Below, in pieces: positions 44,292 to 53,336 of a DNA stretch of 64,000 nt (its first letter is position 1; every line of letters starts with the position of its first letter). The notes below the pieces were generated by a model. The model worked only from the letters and a program-made list of their open reading frames with translations, was not told the DNA's origin and made no database searches. The position numbers and the translations under genes are program-made. The stretch comes from Ruminococcus albus AD2013 (GTDB taxonomy: Bacteria > Bacillota > Clostridia > Oscillospirales > Ruminococcaceae): positions 1,302,001 through 1,366,000 of the forward strand of contig NZ_JAGS01000001.1 in the NCBI RefSeq assembly GCF_000526775.1. The letters run 5' to 3'.

Positions 44292-44382
44292 AAAAAAGAC
44301 CATCTCCTTAAAAATAAAATCGTTGAATAACGTGTGAAAATTTAAATATCAAAAATAACATATTGTTATTTTTTCTAACTAT

Positions 44383-44481
44383 ATTGTACAACAATCAGGG
44401 CGTATTTTCAACCTACTATTTGCAGATTAAGTGAAAAAAATGCAGATTTGCTCTTGATTTTTGTGATTAATGTGCTATAAT
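44383..44481. promoter_or_regulatory. Divergent promoters with AraC-type direct repeat operator
   Basis: The minus-strand promoter TTGAAA, 17 bases, TACAAT (44383-44411) serves the GH10 gene. The plus-strand promoter TTGATT, 16 bases, TATAAT (44454-44481) serves the regulator gene. Between them lie two direct repeats TGCAGATT at 44421-44428 and 44441-44448, 20 bases apart (two helical turns) and adjacent to both -35 boxes. This is the arrangement expected of an AraC-family binding site. Confidence 0.65.
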
Positions 44482-44623
44482 AATAATTAGTAATCAATTA
44501 TAAGCTGACAGAATGAATGAAATAACAGGAGTATATTTTAATATAAGCTATCATGTGTGCATTTATCTGCTCACAGGGTGTAAGATGTGATACCATATAT
44601 AAATGGTAAGAAGGGGTATGAAT

Positions 44624-46834
44624 ATGAATACTAACAAACGCCCGCTCATTGGCGTATTGACCGCCCGAGCGTCGGAATCTGAACAGCGGCAGCTGCTCAA
44701 AGGCATACTATCTAAAGCCGATGAGCTTGACATGGATATCGCTGTATTTTCAAATGTATATAATATTTCGGAGTACTATGCAGATGTTGAGGTGGAAAAC
44801 AAGGTCTACGAGCTGGTACATTCCGAACAGCTCGATGGTGTTATAGTCACTTATGAATCTCTTATTTATCCCGATATGCAGAAGAGCATCTGTGAACATA
44901 TCAAGGCTCTTGATGTACCTGTTGTTATGATAGATGCAAAAATAGACGGCTTCACCTGTATAAATACAGATGTGAAGAGTGATCTGAGGGATATCGCCCG
45001 TCATCTAACCGATGTACACGGTATCAGAGATATAGATATACTGACAGGTCAGGAAGATCTTGAGACCTCACAGCTTCGTATCGAAGGCGTGAGGGAGATC
45101 ATGATGGAAAGAGGTCTCCCATTCAGCGAAGAAAATGTGATATACGGCAACTTCTGGAACACCTCGGGTGAAGATCTGGCAGAGGATTACATAAGCGGAA
45201 AGCGAAGGATACCTCAGGCTGTGATATGTGCAAATGATTATATGGCTTACGGACTTCTTGATAAACTTTTCCACCACGACATATCTATCCCTGATGACCT
45301 TACAGTAATAGGATATGAACATATCGGAGAAAGGATCTATCACTCCCCTGTTCTGACCACCTATCAGCGCAACCGTGCAGCCATAGGTGCAAAAGCCGCA
45401 GCACTTATCTATTCAAAGCTCACAGGGGCTCAAATGCAGGATATCGACACTTCCGGATACATGATCCCTGGCTACACCTGTTCCTGCGGTATGGAGAAAC
45501 AATATCTCCTTGAAGAACTGGTGGAGATAAGACAGATCAAGAAGTATAACGATATGAATTTCTGCGGAACATTTGAACAGCAGGCCGTCACCTGCCGATC
45601 CATCTCCGATTACATACAAACTCTGCGGAACTTTTCCAACATGATAAGAAATGTTTCAGGGATATATCTATGCCTGTATGAGGATTGGTGTACACGTTCA
45701 CACAAGGCTTCTATAAAAGATTTCTCAAACAATGAACCTATGATATGTTACACCATAATCAGCCCCGACAAAGTCACGGATAACCCCGCTTTCTTCACAA
45801 GGGGTCAGCTGTACCCTTCTGAACTTATCGGTGCAGAAGACAAAAAGTTTCTCTTTTTCGTACCATTGTTTTCAGAGGGAAAGGAACTCGGACATTTCAT
45901 TTTCCGGTACACCTCACCCGATACCTATGATCAGGCAATGATCGTGTGGCTGAAAATAACCGTTAATGCACTTCAGGTGCTCCGCATGAAAAATGACATC
46001 AACACCCTGCTTGAATGTACCAATCTGTCAGAGTATCATGATACTGCTACCGGACTTTACAATAAACAAGGCTTCACCAACGAACTTGCAAACGCTTGTA
46101 AAAAGCTGGGCGAAAATGACAGGCTTCCTCTTATAATGGTACGTACGGGCATCTATTCAGACGACAGCCGTATCGACAAGAAAAATCTTTTGGTAAGACT
46201 GGATATCGAGATCTCAGATTGTCTGAACCAGATCACCGCCAATATCAAAGGTTTCTGCGGAAAACTTTCAGACAAGTTGTATGTCGTTGCTTTTGAAGGG
46301 CAATTCACGGAGGAGGATATCACCCTTATCATGGATAAGTTGGAGATAATCATATCCCATTCTCCCCTTTATATTCAGGAGAGAGGCATTGACACCATAT
46401 TCATGACGTCAGGACTGATCTCTGCAGAAGAAAACATTGATGAATGTATCTCAGGTCTGAGCGAAAATATCAACCTAAAGATCAAACAACTTTCCGATAA
46501 ACGGCATCACGCAAACTACAATGATTACCTGCAGGTCAGAAACTCCATGTACCGCGACCCCGGAAATGAGTGGGACGCTCAGAAAACCTGCCGTGACTTC
46601 CGACTGAGCTACGGTCATTTTCGTGCCACATACAAGGATATTTTCGGCATAAGTTTCCATCAGGATCTGATAATGAGCCGCATCGCCATGGCAAAATATC
46701 TCCTGCTCACTACTACCATAGGCATACCTGCAATATCTTTCAAATGCGGTTATAAAGACGAAAAATATTTCATGCGCCAGTTCAGACAGCTGACAGGCAT
46801 TACCCCAAACAGCTATCGAAACAGTTCTACCTAA
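44624..46834 (+). CDS. XylR-like regulator: sugar-binding PBP, GGDEF-like region and AraC DNA-binding domain
   Basis: The ATG at 44624 has GGGG 7 bases upstream; two earlier in-frame ATGs are worse placed. 736 residues. Residues about 5-280 form a LacI/PBP1-type ligand domain (RPLIGVLTARASESEQRQLLKGI, AVICANDYMAYGLLDKL, LTVIGYEHIGERIYHSPVLTTY). Residues about 300-450 have no assigned family. HDTATGLYNKQGFTNEL near 480 opens a degenerate GGDEF-like domain without a GGDEF motif. The end (YGHFRATYKDIFGISFHQDL, AISFKCGYKDEKYFMRQFRQLTGITPNSYR) is an AraC/XylS helix-turn-helix pair. It is likely a cytoplasmic regulator that senses a xylan-derived sugar and controls the divergent GH10 gene. Confidence 0.85.
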   Translation: MNTNKRPLIGVLTARASESEQRQLLKGILSKADELDMDIAVFSNVYNISEYYADVEVENKVYELVHSEQLDGVIVTYESLIYPDMQKSICEHIKALDVPVVMIDAKIDGFTCINTDVKSDLRDIARHLTDVHGIRDIDILTGQEDLETSQLRIEGVREIMMERGLPFSEENVIYGNFWNTSGEDLAEDYISGKRRIPQAVICANDYMAYGLLDKLFHHDISIPDDLTVIGYEHIGERIYHSPVLTTYQRNRAAIGAKAAALIYSKLTGAQMQDIDTSGYMIPGYTCSCGMEKQYLLEELVEIRQIKKYNDMNFCGTFEQQAVTCRSISDYIQTLRNFSNMIRNVSGIYLCLYEDWCTRSHKASIKDFSNNEPMICYTIISPDKVTDNPAFFTRGQLYPSELIGAEDKKFLFFVPLFSEGKELGHFIFRYTSPDTYDQAMIVWLKITVNALQVLRMKNDINTLLECTNLSEYHDTATGLYNKQGFTNELANACKKLGENDRLPLIMVRTGIYSDDSRIDKKNLLVRLDIEISDCLNQITANIKGFCGKLSDKLYVVAFEGQFTEEDITLIMDKLEIIISHSPLYIQERGIDTIFMTSGLISAEENIDECISGLSENINLKIKQLSDKRHHANYNDYLQVRNSMYRDPGNEWDAQKTCRDFRLSYGHFRATYKDIFGISFHQDLIMSRIAMAKYLLLTTTIGIPAISFKCGYKDEKYFMRQFRQLTGITPNSYRNSST

Positions 46835-46839
46835 GAATC

Positions 46840-47016
46840 AAAGGTAATTATGGTTGTCCCCTTAACACACCACAAAGTGATATATAACAATGAGTCATCG
46901 TGTTGATGTTATCCTTCCCCCGCCGCAGGCGGGGAGAGGGATAACCATCAATTATTTCTGGTTCTGATATACACCAATTAATTTGGTGTGTTAGCGAGAT
47001 AACCAGAAAGGTAATT
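46840..47016. mobile_element. MITE-like element with 10-base target duplication
   Basis: Flanked by direct repeats AAAGGTAATT (46840-46849 and 47007-47016). The interior has imperfect terminal inverted repeats (GGTTGTCCCCTTAACACACCA against GGTTATCTCGCTAACACACCA), and a nested hairpin at 46906-46944 (GTTATCC, CCCCGCC, GCA, GGCGGGG, GGATAAC). It encodes nothing. Confidence 0.6.
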
Positions 47017-47032
47017 CTTAGTTAACTACTGC

Positions 47033-47072
47033 GAAGAAAGCCGGCAGATTTCAAAAATCTGTCGGCTTTTAA
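47033..47072 (+). terminator. Terminator downstream of the regulator and MITE
   Basis: Stem AAGCCGGCAGATTT/AAATCTGTCGGCTT followed by TTAAC. It probably served the regulator gene before the MITE inserted between them. Confidence 0.7.
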
Positions 47073-47599
47073 CTCGTTATCTAAAGACTAATATCACTTT
47101 TCAGCCGTTGTGATTACTTTTAGCTTTGTTGAAGTGAAAGTCGAATTTATTCAGCGTATACATTCAACTTAGCACACTTTTTAATGTAACTATTAACTTA
47201 ATGTAAATCACAGCTTTTCAGAAAAATCTATATCTGTAAAATTGACCATTAATCATTAATCCTTATTATTTGAATTTAACAAAAATATTAACTATCGCAA
47301 GAATTTACTTTACATACGACTATTTCTATGTTATTATAATTGTGTAGGCAAACTGAAGAGCAGTCATTTCGTTCTCGTCATTTTAGAAAAATGCTATGAT
47401 ATTATACACTTTTGTGATGATATACAAGAAGCCTAATGATCTCCGTTTGCCATAATCCAGATCTTTATTCATTTCAGAGATAGACACTTTTATCAGCCGC
47501 GCAAATTTTTACCCGGATTTTTTGCGACGGCTGTGAAATCGTTTACGAAGATTTGAAAAGAGAGATCCGCAAAAAATACTTTCAGAAAGGAAGATTTAA
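47073..47599. other. Upstream region of the GH9 gene
   Basis: No ORF. TATAAT at 47333-47338 with a TTTACA about 20 bases upstream is a poor but possible promoter, leaving a leader of about 250 bases. The ribosome site AAGGAAG precedes the ATG at 47600. Confidence 0.4.
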
Positions 47600-50500
47600 A
47601 TGGGAAAGGGAAATTTTCTCAAAAGATCACTAGCCAGCGTATCCGCAGCAGCAATGATGCTCACCGGTAATGCAGTAACACTCGCTGATGCCGCTGTGAT
47701 CGACAAAGAGAATCCCAACAACTACCACAACTACGCAGAGGCTCTGCAGCTCGCACTTTGCTTCTATGATGCAAACAAGTGCGGCGACGAGGTAACAGGT
47801 GACGGTTATTACTCCTGGCGTAATAACTGCCATGTGAAGGATGGCTACATCCCGCTTCAGCCTATGAGTCCGATGCCCAATGTCAACAAAGGTAAGACTG
47901 ATGACCAGTTGCAGGAGGATCAGGGACTTGGCACAGGTGATGACGGTAAAACCAAGCCAAACCTCGGCGATACCGACCCGTCACTCTATGTCGGCGTCAA
48001 TATGTCGCAGAAGTTCATTGATAAGAACAAGAAATACCTCGATCCTGACGGTGACGGCACTCTTGACCTGACAGGCGGCTGGCACGATGCAGGTGACCAC
48101 GTTAAGTTCGGTCTCCCCGGAAGCTACTCAGCTTCGACAGTAGGCTGGGGTTACTATGAGTTCCGTGATTCATACAAGGAGCTTGGACTCGACAAGCACG
48201 TTGAGGATGAACTCCACTGGATCAACGATTATTTCATGAAAGTTACTTTCATGGACGACGATGATAACGTAATTGCTTACTGCTATCAGGTCGGCGAAGG
48301 TAACAACGACCATAACTACTGGTGCCCTCCCGAGCTTCAGGTTGAGGATACAATGGTAGCTTCTTCCTCCTGCGCAGTTAAGCGTCCTGCTTACTTCGCA
48401 ACCGAAGAGATGCCTGCTTCCGATCAGTGTGCAGGCGCAGCTGCATCGCTGGCTATCAACTACCTCAACTTCAAGGACACCGAGCCCGCATACGCTAAGA
48501 AGTGTCTGAAATACGCAAAGGCTCTTTACGATTTCGCGGTAAAGACCCATGTTGAGGATTGGGAGCCCGGCAAGGTGCCCAACTGCTACAGCCTTGGCTA
48601 TGACGGCGGCTTCTATACCTCCAGCTATGACTACGATGAGCTGGCTTGGGCTGCTGTATGGCTCTACTATTGTACCGAAGACTACGATTATATCAACGAT
48701 ATCATCGCAGTTGACGAAACTACAACAAACGATAAGGGTGCTCATCCCTACACCGGATATATGAAGCGTATCATCACCGATACAGGCAACTGCTGGCAGA
48801 ACATCTGGGTTCACTGCTGGGATACAGTATGGGGCGGCGTATTTGCAAAGCTGGCTCCTGTTACCAACACTGCACGTGACTGGTACATCTTCCGCTACAA
48901 CCTTGAATTCTGGTCAGGCTGTGCTGAAAATGTTGATTCTTCCGACTGGGGCTATGAACCTGTTCACGGTCACAAGTACTTCGGTATGGATGACTATCTC
49001 TGGAACACAGAGATGACCGCTGACCAGATAGCTGATCTTCCTATCAGCGAAACAAGCGGCGACTTCATTGCTAAGTCTCCCAAGGGCTGGGCAGTCGTAT
49101 CCGGCTACGGTTCCGCACGTTACAACACAGCTGCAGGTCTGTGCGCTTGCGTATACGCAAAGACCACCAAGGACGAGACTTTCCTTCCCTGGGCAAGAGC
49201 TCAGATGGAATACATCCTCGGCAACAACCCCATGGGTTATGCTTATGAGGTAGGCTACGGCAACAACTTCGCAAGCCATCCTCACCACCGTGCATCACAC
49301 TGCTCAGCTACACAGAGCATGGATGATCCTATCACACAGGTACACACCCTCTGGGGCGCACTGGTAGGCGGTCCCGATCTTAAAGACCATCACGAAGATG
49401 TTACCAAGGACTACATCTACAACGAGGTAACCGATGACTATAATGCAGGCTTCTGCGGCGACCTTGCAGGTCTTTACCACTACTATGGACGCAAGGGCGG
49501 CAAAGATGCCAAGGAAAACCACATAATCGAGAACTTCGATATGTCCTCAAATGCAAAGGGCTTCGATCAGATCGATGAAGATGGCAATCCGCTGCCTGTA
49601 GGATACTTTGTATCAGGCGGTAAAGCTCAGGAGAAGGAAGACGGTATCCAGCTGAAGGTCGTTCTTCACAACAGAACAGTTGATCCTCCGAGATTTGAGT
49701 GCGATGTCAAGGCAAGATATTTCTTCAACATCAAGGAACTCCAGGATAAGGGTTACGACATCGACTACATTACTGCACGTATCGACTACGATCAGGTCGC
49801 AGGTTATTCAAACAACAAGTCACACGCTGTACTTTCCGATCCTGTTAAGTACGACAACAAGGGTACATACTACGTTGAGATCACCTGGAAGGACTGCAAG
49901 TTCTACGGCAGCCGTGTATACCAGTTTGCTCTTACAACAAAGATGGATCCAGATAAGTACGTTTATCCCGAGTGGGATTCTTCAAACGACTACAGCTATC
50001 CCGATCTTGTAAGCTTTGATGATGATAACGCAGCAGAAGCTATCACCGATAAGATCACACTTTACGCTGACGGCAAGCTCATCTGGGGTACAGAGCCTAA
50101 CGGCAAGACCGCTGCAGATGAAACCAGCAACAATACAGAATCTGTTAATCCTACTGTTAAATGTGATTCTACCACATCCAACTCTGCTAAGATCAGCTGG
50201 AACAAGGTGAGCGGTGCTACTAAGTACGGCATATTCGGCTACGAAAAAGGAACTTGGAAGAAAGTCACCGAGCTTACAGGTACTTCCTACACCTTCAGCA
50301 GCCTTAAGCCGAGCAAGAGCTACAAGATAGCTGTTCTTGCATTCGTAAATGGCAAATACACTTCCGATTTCTCCAAGGCTCTGACATTCACTACCAAGAG
50401 CGAATCTTATGAAGATACTACCGGCGTTTATCCCGAGATAATCAAGGTAGATTACAGTGAGGATTATCACCAGATAAGATTCACATGGAAGCCGGTAAAG

Positions 50501-50707
50501 GGTGCGACCAACTATGGTATCGCTGTATATCTTGCAGGAAAGTGGAGAGTTCAGACAACATCTATCTCTGCATCTACTTACAGCTACACAACACCCAAGA
50601 ACCTGACACCCGGCAAGACTTACAGAGTCGCTGTGGCTGCAAAGGTCAACGGTACATGGACTGCAACTGAATCTCTCAAGCACACTGCAACAGTTACTGT
50701 AAAGTAA
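47600..50707 (+). CDS. Secreted GH9 endoglucanase, GH9-CBM3c-Fn3/CBM37
   Basis: 1035 residues with signal peptide at about 1-32. The GH9 domain spans about 40-640: catalytic base region GGWHDAGDHVKFG near 160, HPHHRASH near 560 and the acid Glu in YNEVTDDYNAGFCG near 607. A family 3c-type CBM follows at about 655-830 (PPRFECDVKARYFFNI, YVEITWKDCKFYGSRVYQF), as in processive endoglucanases. Two C-terminal modules follow: an Fn3-like repeat (YGIFGYEKGTWKKV) and CBM37 (YGIAVYLAGKWRVQTTS). It hydrolyses cellulose outside the cell. The order resembles R. albus Cel9B. Codon use is strongly biased towards C/G-ending codons, unlike the neighbouring accessory genes, suggesting high expression. Confidence 0.93.
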   Translation: MGKGNFLKRSLASVSAAAMMLTGNAVTLADAAVIDKENPNNYHNYAEALQLALCFYDANKCGDEVTGDGYYSWRNNCHVKDGYIPLQPMSPMPNVNKGKTDDQLQEDQGLGTGDDGKTKPNLGDTDPSLYVGVNMSQKFIDKNKKYLDPDGDGTLDLTGGWHDAGDHVKFGLPGSYSASTVGWGYYEFRDSYKELGLDKHVEDELHWINDYFMKVTFMDDDDNVIAYCYQVGEGNNDHNYWCPPELQVEDTMVASSSCAVKRPAYFATEEMPASDQCAGAAASLAINYLNFKDTEPAYAKKCLKYAKALYDFAVKTHVEDWEPGKVPNCYSLGYDGGFYTSSYDYDELAWAAVWLYYCTEDYDYINDIIAVDETTTNDKGAHPYTGYMKRIITDTGNCWQNIWVHCWDTVWGGVFAKLAPVTNTARDWYIFRYNLEFWSGCAENVDSSDWGYEPVHGHKYFGMDDYLWNTEMTADQIADLPISETSGDFIAKSPKGWAVVSGYGSARYNTAAGLCACVYAKTTKDETFLPWARAQMEYILGNNPMGYAYEVGYGNNFASHPHHRASHCSATQSMDDPITQVHTLWGALVGGPDLKDHHEDVTKDYIYNEVTDDYNAGFCGDLAGLYHYYGRKGGKDAKENHIIENFDMSSNAKGFDQIDEDGNPLPVGYFVSGGKAQEKEDGIQLKVVLHNRTVDPPRFECDVKARYFFNIKELQDKGYDIDYITARIDYDQVAGYSNNKSHAVLSDPVKYDNKGTYYVEITWKDCKFYGSRVYQFALTTKMDPDKYVYPEWDSSNDYSYPDLVSFDDDNAAEAITDKITLYADGKLIWGTEPNGKTAADETSNNTESVNPTVKCDSTTSNSAKISWNKVSGATKYGIFGYEKGTWKKVTELTGTSYTFSSLKPSKSYKIAVLAFVNGKYTSDFSKALTFTTKSESYEDTTGVYPEIIKVDYSEDYHQIRFTWKPVKGATNYGIAVYLAGKWRVQTTSISASTYSYTTPKNLTPGKTYRVAVAAKVNGTWTATESLKHTATVTVK

Positions 50708-50784
50708 TTACAGAAAACTATAGGGTCTTCACAAGTCCCTGCGTTTACAAAGGCAGTGTCTGAGTTATGACAGCCTGAAATGAA

Positions 50785-50823
50785 AAACACGCCAAAACTC
50801 TTTAGAGTTGCGGCGTGTTTTTC
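50785..50823 (+). terminator. Terminator of the GH9 gene
   Basis: Stem AAAACACGCC..AACTCT/AGAGTT..GGCGTGTTTT followed by a T run. Confidence 0.8.
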
Positions 50824-51026
50824 TGTTATAAACTATTTTAGGTTCATAATTTCCTGCTGCTGTTCTGCCTATCTGATTTATACAACAGCAGCACACGGAT
50901 TTTATGTGTTTTACCTCTGGAAATAAATTTACAGTTGTGTTATAATCGTGATGGATACTATATTATATAGTATAATTTTACAATATCCGAAAAAGCGGAT
51001 ACATTTACTTTGAAAAGGAGAACACA

Positions 51027-51731
51027 TTGAAACAGATACAGAAAATGAATAATACAATTATCGGCGGAAGACCATGTGCCATTTATGCCGATGATACTCC
51101 GCGATATCTGCTGATACAACCCGTGGACAAACGAGAAGCAGAAACACTTGACAAAGAGATCGCACATATCAAGTTACTTACCGACACATCATTCGTATTT
51201 TCATCTTTTGAGATAACTGACTGGAACAACGAACTTTCCCCATGGACAGCACCGCCTGTTTTCGGGAAAGAGCCTTTCGGAAACGGCGCAGACAGAACAC
51301 TCACCTACATCAAAGAAATCCTTATACCGTATCTAAAAAAGCAGTTTTCACTGAACATAGATGTGCCTGTTGTTATCGGCGGATATTCGCTGGCAGGACT
51401 TTTCGCTTTGTGGACAGGATATACCTCCGATAGTTTCTCTGCTGTTGCAGCAGCCTCACCCTCAGTGTGGTTTCAGTACTGGTCAGATTTTACCGACAAT
51501 CACTCCCCTGCTGCAAATAGTATTTACCTCAGCTTAGGCAAAAAAGAAGAAAAAACCAGAAATATGGTAATGGCTGCTGTAGGTGAAAATATCCGCAGGC
51601 AGTATGATAAGTTAAAATCACAAGGTATCAGTGTTGTCCTTGAATGGAACGAGGGCAACCATTTTACGGAACCTGAGATAAGAACAGCAAAAGGATTCGC
51701 TTGGTGCATAGATAACAAGATCAGAATTTAA
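51027..51731 (+). CDS. Alpha/beta-hydrolase, putative esterase family (Fes/CE1-like)
   Basis: The TTG at 51027 has AAAGGAG 6 bases upstream, better than the ATG at 51045; 234 residues. The nucleophile elbow is GGYSLAG (Ser), with helix LFALWTGY; the oxyanion strand precedes it (VPVVIGG). The His is in EGNHFTE. There is no signal peptide, so it is cytoplasmic, unlike the secreted CE1 domain at 57 kb. It may hydrolyse small esters such as siderophore or acetylated or feruloylated sugar products. The following SDR gene was probably in the same operon before the IS insertion. Confidence 0.8.
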   Translation: MKQIQKMNNTIIGGRPCAIYADDTPRYLLIQPVDKREAETLDKEIAHIKLLTDTSFVFSSFEITDWNNELSPWTAPPVFGKEPFGNGADRTLTYIKEILIPYLKKQFSLNIDVPVVIGGYSLAGLFALWTGYTSDSFSAVAAASPSVWFQYWSDFTDNHSPAANSIYLSLGKKEEKTRNMVMAAVGENIRRQYDKLKSQGISVVLEWNEGNHFTEPEIRTAKGFAWCIDNKIRI

Positions 51732-51749
51732 ACGGAGGGATAAATGTTC

Positions 51750-51990
51750 AAAAGTGACATCCTCCCCCGCCTAAAGAGGCGGGGGCTTCCCCTGACCTCA
51801 GCGAGTTCGGTTCTCGTTCGATAGTACTAATGCACTAAGCATAAGCGAGCTAACCCCGTGTGTCCCACGGTTTGTTTATGATTAAGGCTATGCTAATGCT
51901 ATACGCATACCTTCATTTCTTATATTTATTGCAGCATTTACATCTCTGTCATGGTGAGTTCCGCATTCGGGACAGTCCCATGCTCTTATA
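51750..51990 (-). ncRNA. Candidate omega RNA at the right end of the TnpB element
   Basis: TnpB guides are made from the 3' end of tnpB and the right end of the element. The region contains the terminal hairpin and additional potential stems, and its guide would be read from the esterase-SDR flank. Position is inferred from family knowledge; no transcript signal is visible. Confidence 0.35.
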
Positions 51991-53015
51991 GCAAGGTTCT
52001 TTGTTTCCTTATTGATGTAACCACAGCACGAACAAGTCTGACTGCTCGCAAAGAATTTATCTATCTTTACAAGCCTTTTGCCTTGCTCTTCTAGTTTGTA
52101 CTTCAGGAATGTTACAAACATTCCCCAGCCGTTATCTGAAACCGACTTGCCGAATTTAAGTGCCTGAGACATTGCTTGCATGTTAAGATCTTCTATACAT
52201 ACACAATCATAGGCATTGGCTATCTGTCTTGACCGTTTATGTAGAAAGTCCTTTCGTTGATTTGCAACTTTCTCATGCATTTTAGCAACCTTGATACGTT
52301 GTTTATCACGGTTTTTAGAGCCTTTCTGCATGAGTGATAGCTTTCTTTGCTCTCTTTTCAGTTTCTTTTCGGCTTGTCTATAATACCTTGGATAAGCAGG
52401 TTCGTTGCCGTTGCTGTCTTTGTACAGCTCATGCATCGAAAAGTCAAGCCCTAAGAAGTCATGTAGTTCCTGTTCCTGTACTTGGTTTTCGTACTCATAC
52501 AGAATACTTGCATAGTATTTTCCGCTTGGAGTCTGACTTACTGTCACAGACTTGAGAACATATTCATCAGGAATGTTCCTGTGCTGTTTTACTTTGACTT
52601 GTCCGACTTTAGGTAATTTCAAGTATCCATTGGATAAGGCTATGTTACCATTGATACAAACAGTAGAATAGCTGTTCTTTTTACATTTTTTTGATTTGAA
52701 CCTGGGAAAACCTGTTTTGGGCTGTTTATAGAAGTTCTGAAACGCTGTATCCAGGTGTCGAAGCGACTGCTGCAATGATACGCTGTCCACTTCCCGTAAG
52801 AATGAGTATTTCTCCATTTTCTTAAGTTCAGCCATTTCTTTGGCACAAGCATTGTAACTTAAAGTTGTCTCATATTCTTTATACTGCTTGATTCTTTTGT
52901 ATAACCAATAGTTATATACCAATCTCACACAGCCGAAGGTTTTGGTAAACAAAACCTTTTGCTCATTATTTGGGTATATTCTGAATTTAAATGCTTTGTT
53001 TGCCATAGTGTTCAC
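51888..53015 (-). CDS. tnpB: TnpB RNA-guided endonuclease (IS605 OrfB)
   Basis: 375 residues, apparently intact. FRIYPNNEQKVLFTKTFGCVRLVYNYWL at the N-terminus is typical. The RuvC residues are Asp in FLGLDFSM, Glu in CIEDLNM and Asp in HDRDVNAAINI, and a zinc finger CSCCG...CPECG lies between the last two. The start could also be the Met three codons later (MANKAF). All catalytic residues are present, so it may still be active as an RNA-guided nuclease. Confidence 0.93.
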   Translation of the reverse strand: MNTMANKAFKFRIYPNNEQKVLFTKTFGCVRLVYNYWLYKRIKQYKEYETTLSYNACAKEMAELKKMEKYSFLREVDSVSLQQSLRHLDTAFQNFYKQPKTGFPRFKSKKCKKNSYSTVCINGNIALSNGYLKLPKVGQVKVKQHRNIPDEYVLKSVTVSQTPSGKYYASILYEYENQVQEQELHDFLGLDFSMHELYKDSNGNEPAYPRYYRQAEKKLKREQRKLSLMQKGSKNRDKQRIKVAKMHEKVANQRKDFLHKRSRQIANAYDCVCIEDLNMQAMSQALKFGKSVSDNGWGMFVTFLKYKLEEQGKRLVKIDKFFASSQTCSCCGYINKETKNLAIRAWDCPECGTHHDRDVNAAINIRNEGMRIALA

Positions 53016-53336
53016 TCCTTTTATGGCTTTATGTTATATAGTGTTGTATTAGTAGTATTATTTGATCTGTCTGACCTCCAGTTATTAATTATTATCTACA
53101 ATATTATTATACAAGAAAATTTAAAAAAAATAAAAAAACAGGGCTTCATCCCACAGCTGAAATAACGTGTGTTCTCGCCCTGTAAAAAATCTCCCCTCTT
53201 GTAAAGCAAGAAAATGCTTTATTATCCAAATCCACTGTTTTTTAACCACTCCATTTTATTCGACTGAATATTTTATGCTATGAGTAAAGTGATAAGTCCG
53301 GTGAGTAAGGAACGCAATTCATCTCCCACCTAAGAG
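53016..53336. other. Left end of the TnpB element
   Basis: AT-rich, no gene. It holds the tnpB promoter region and the left-end hairpin. Confidence 0.5.

Noticed and set aside
48170..50683. Minus-strand frames of more than 200 residues opposite the GH9 gene
   Set aside because: Open antisense frames are expected from its strong codon bias; the plus-strand protein is unambiguous.
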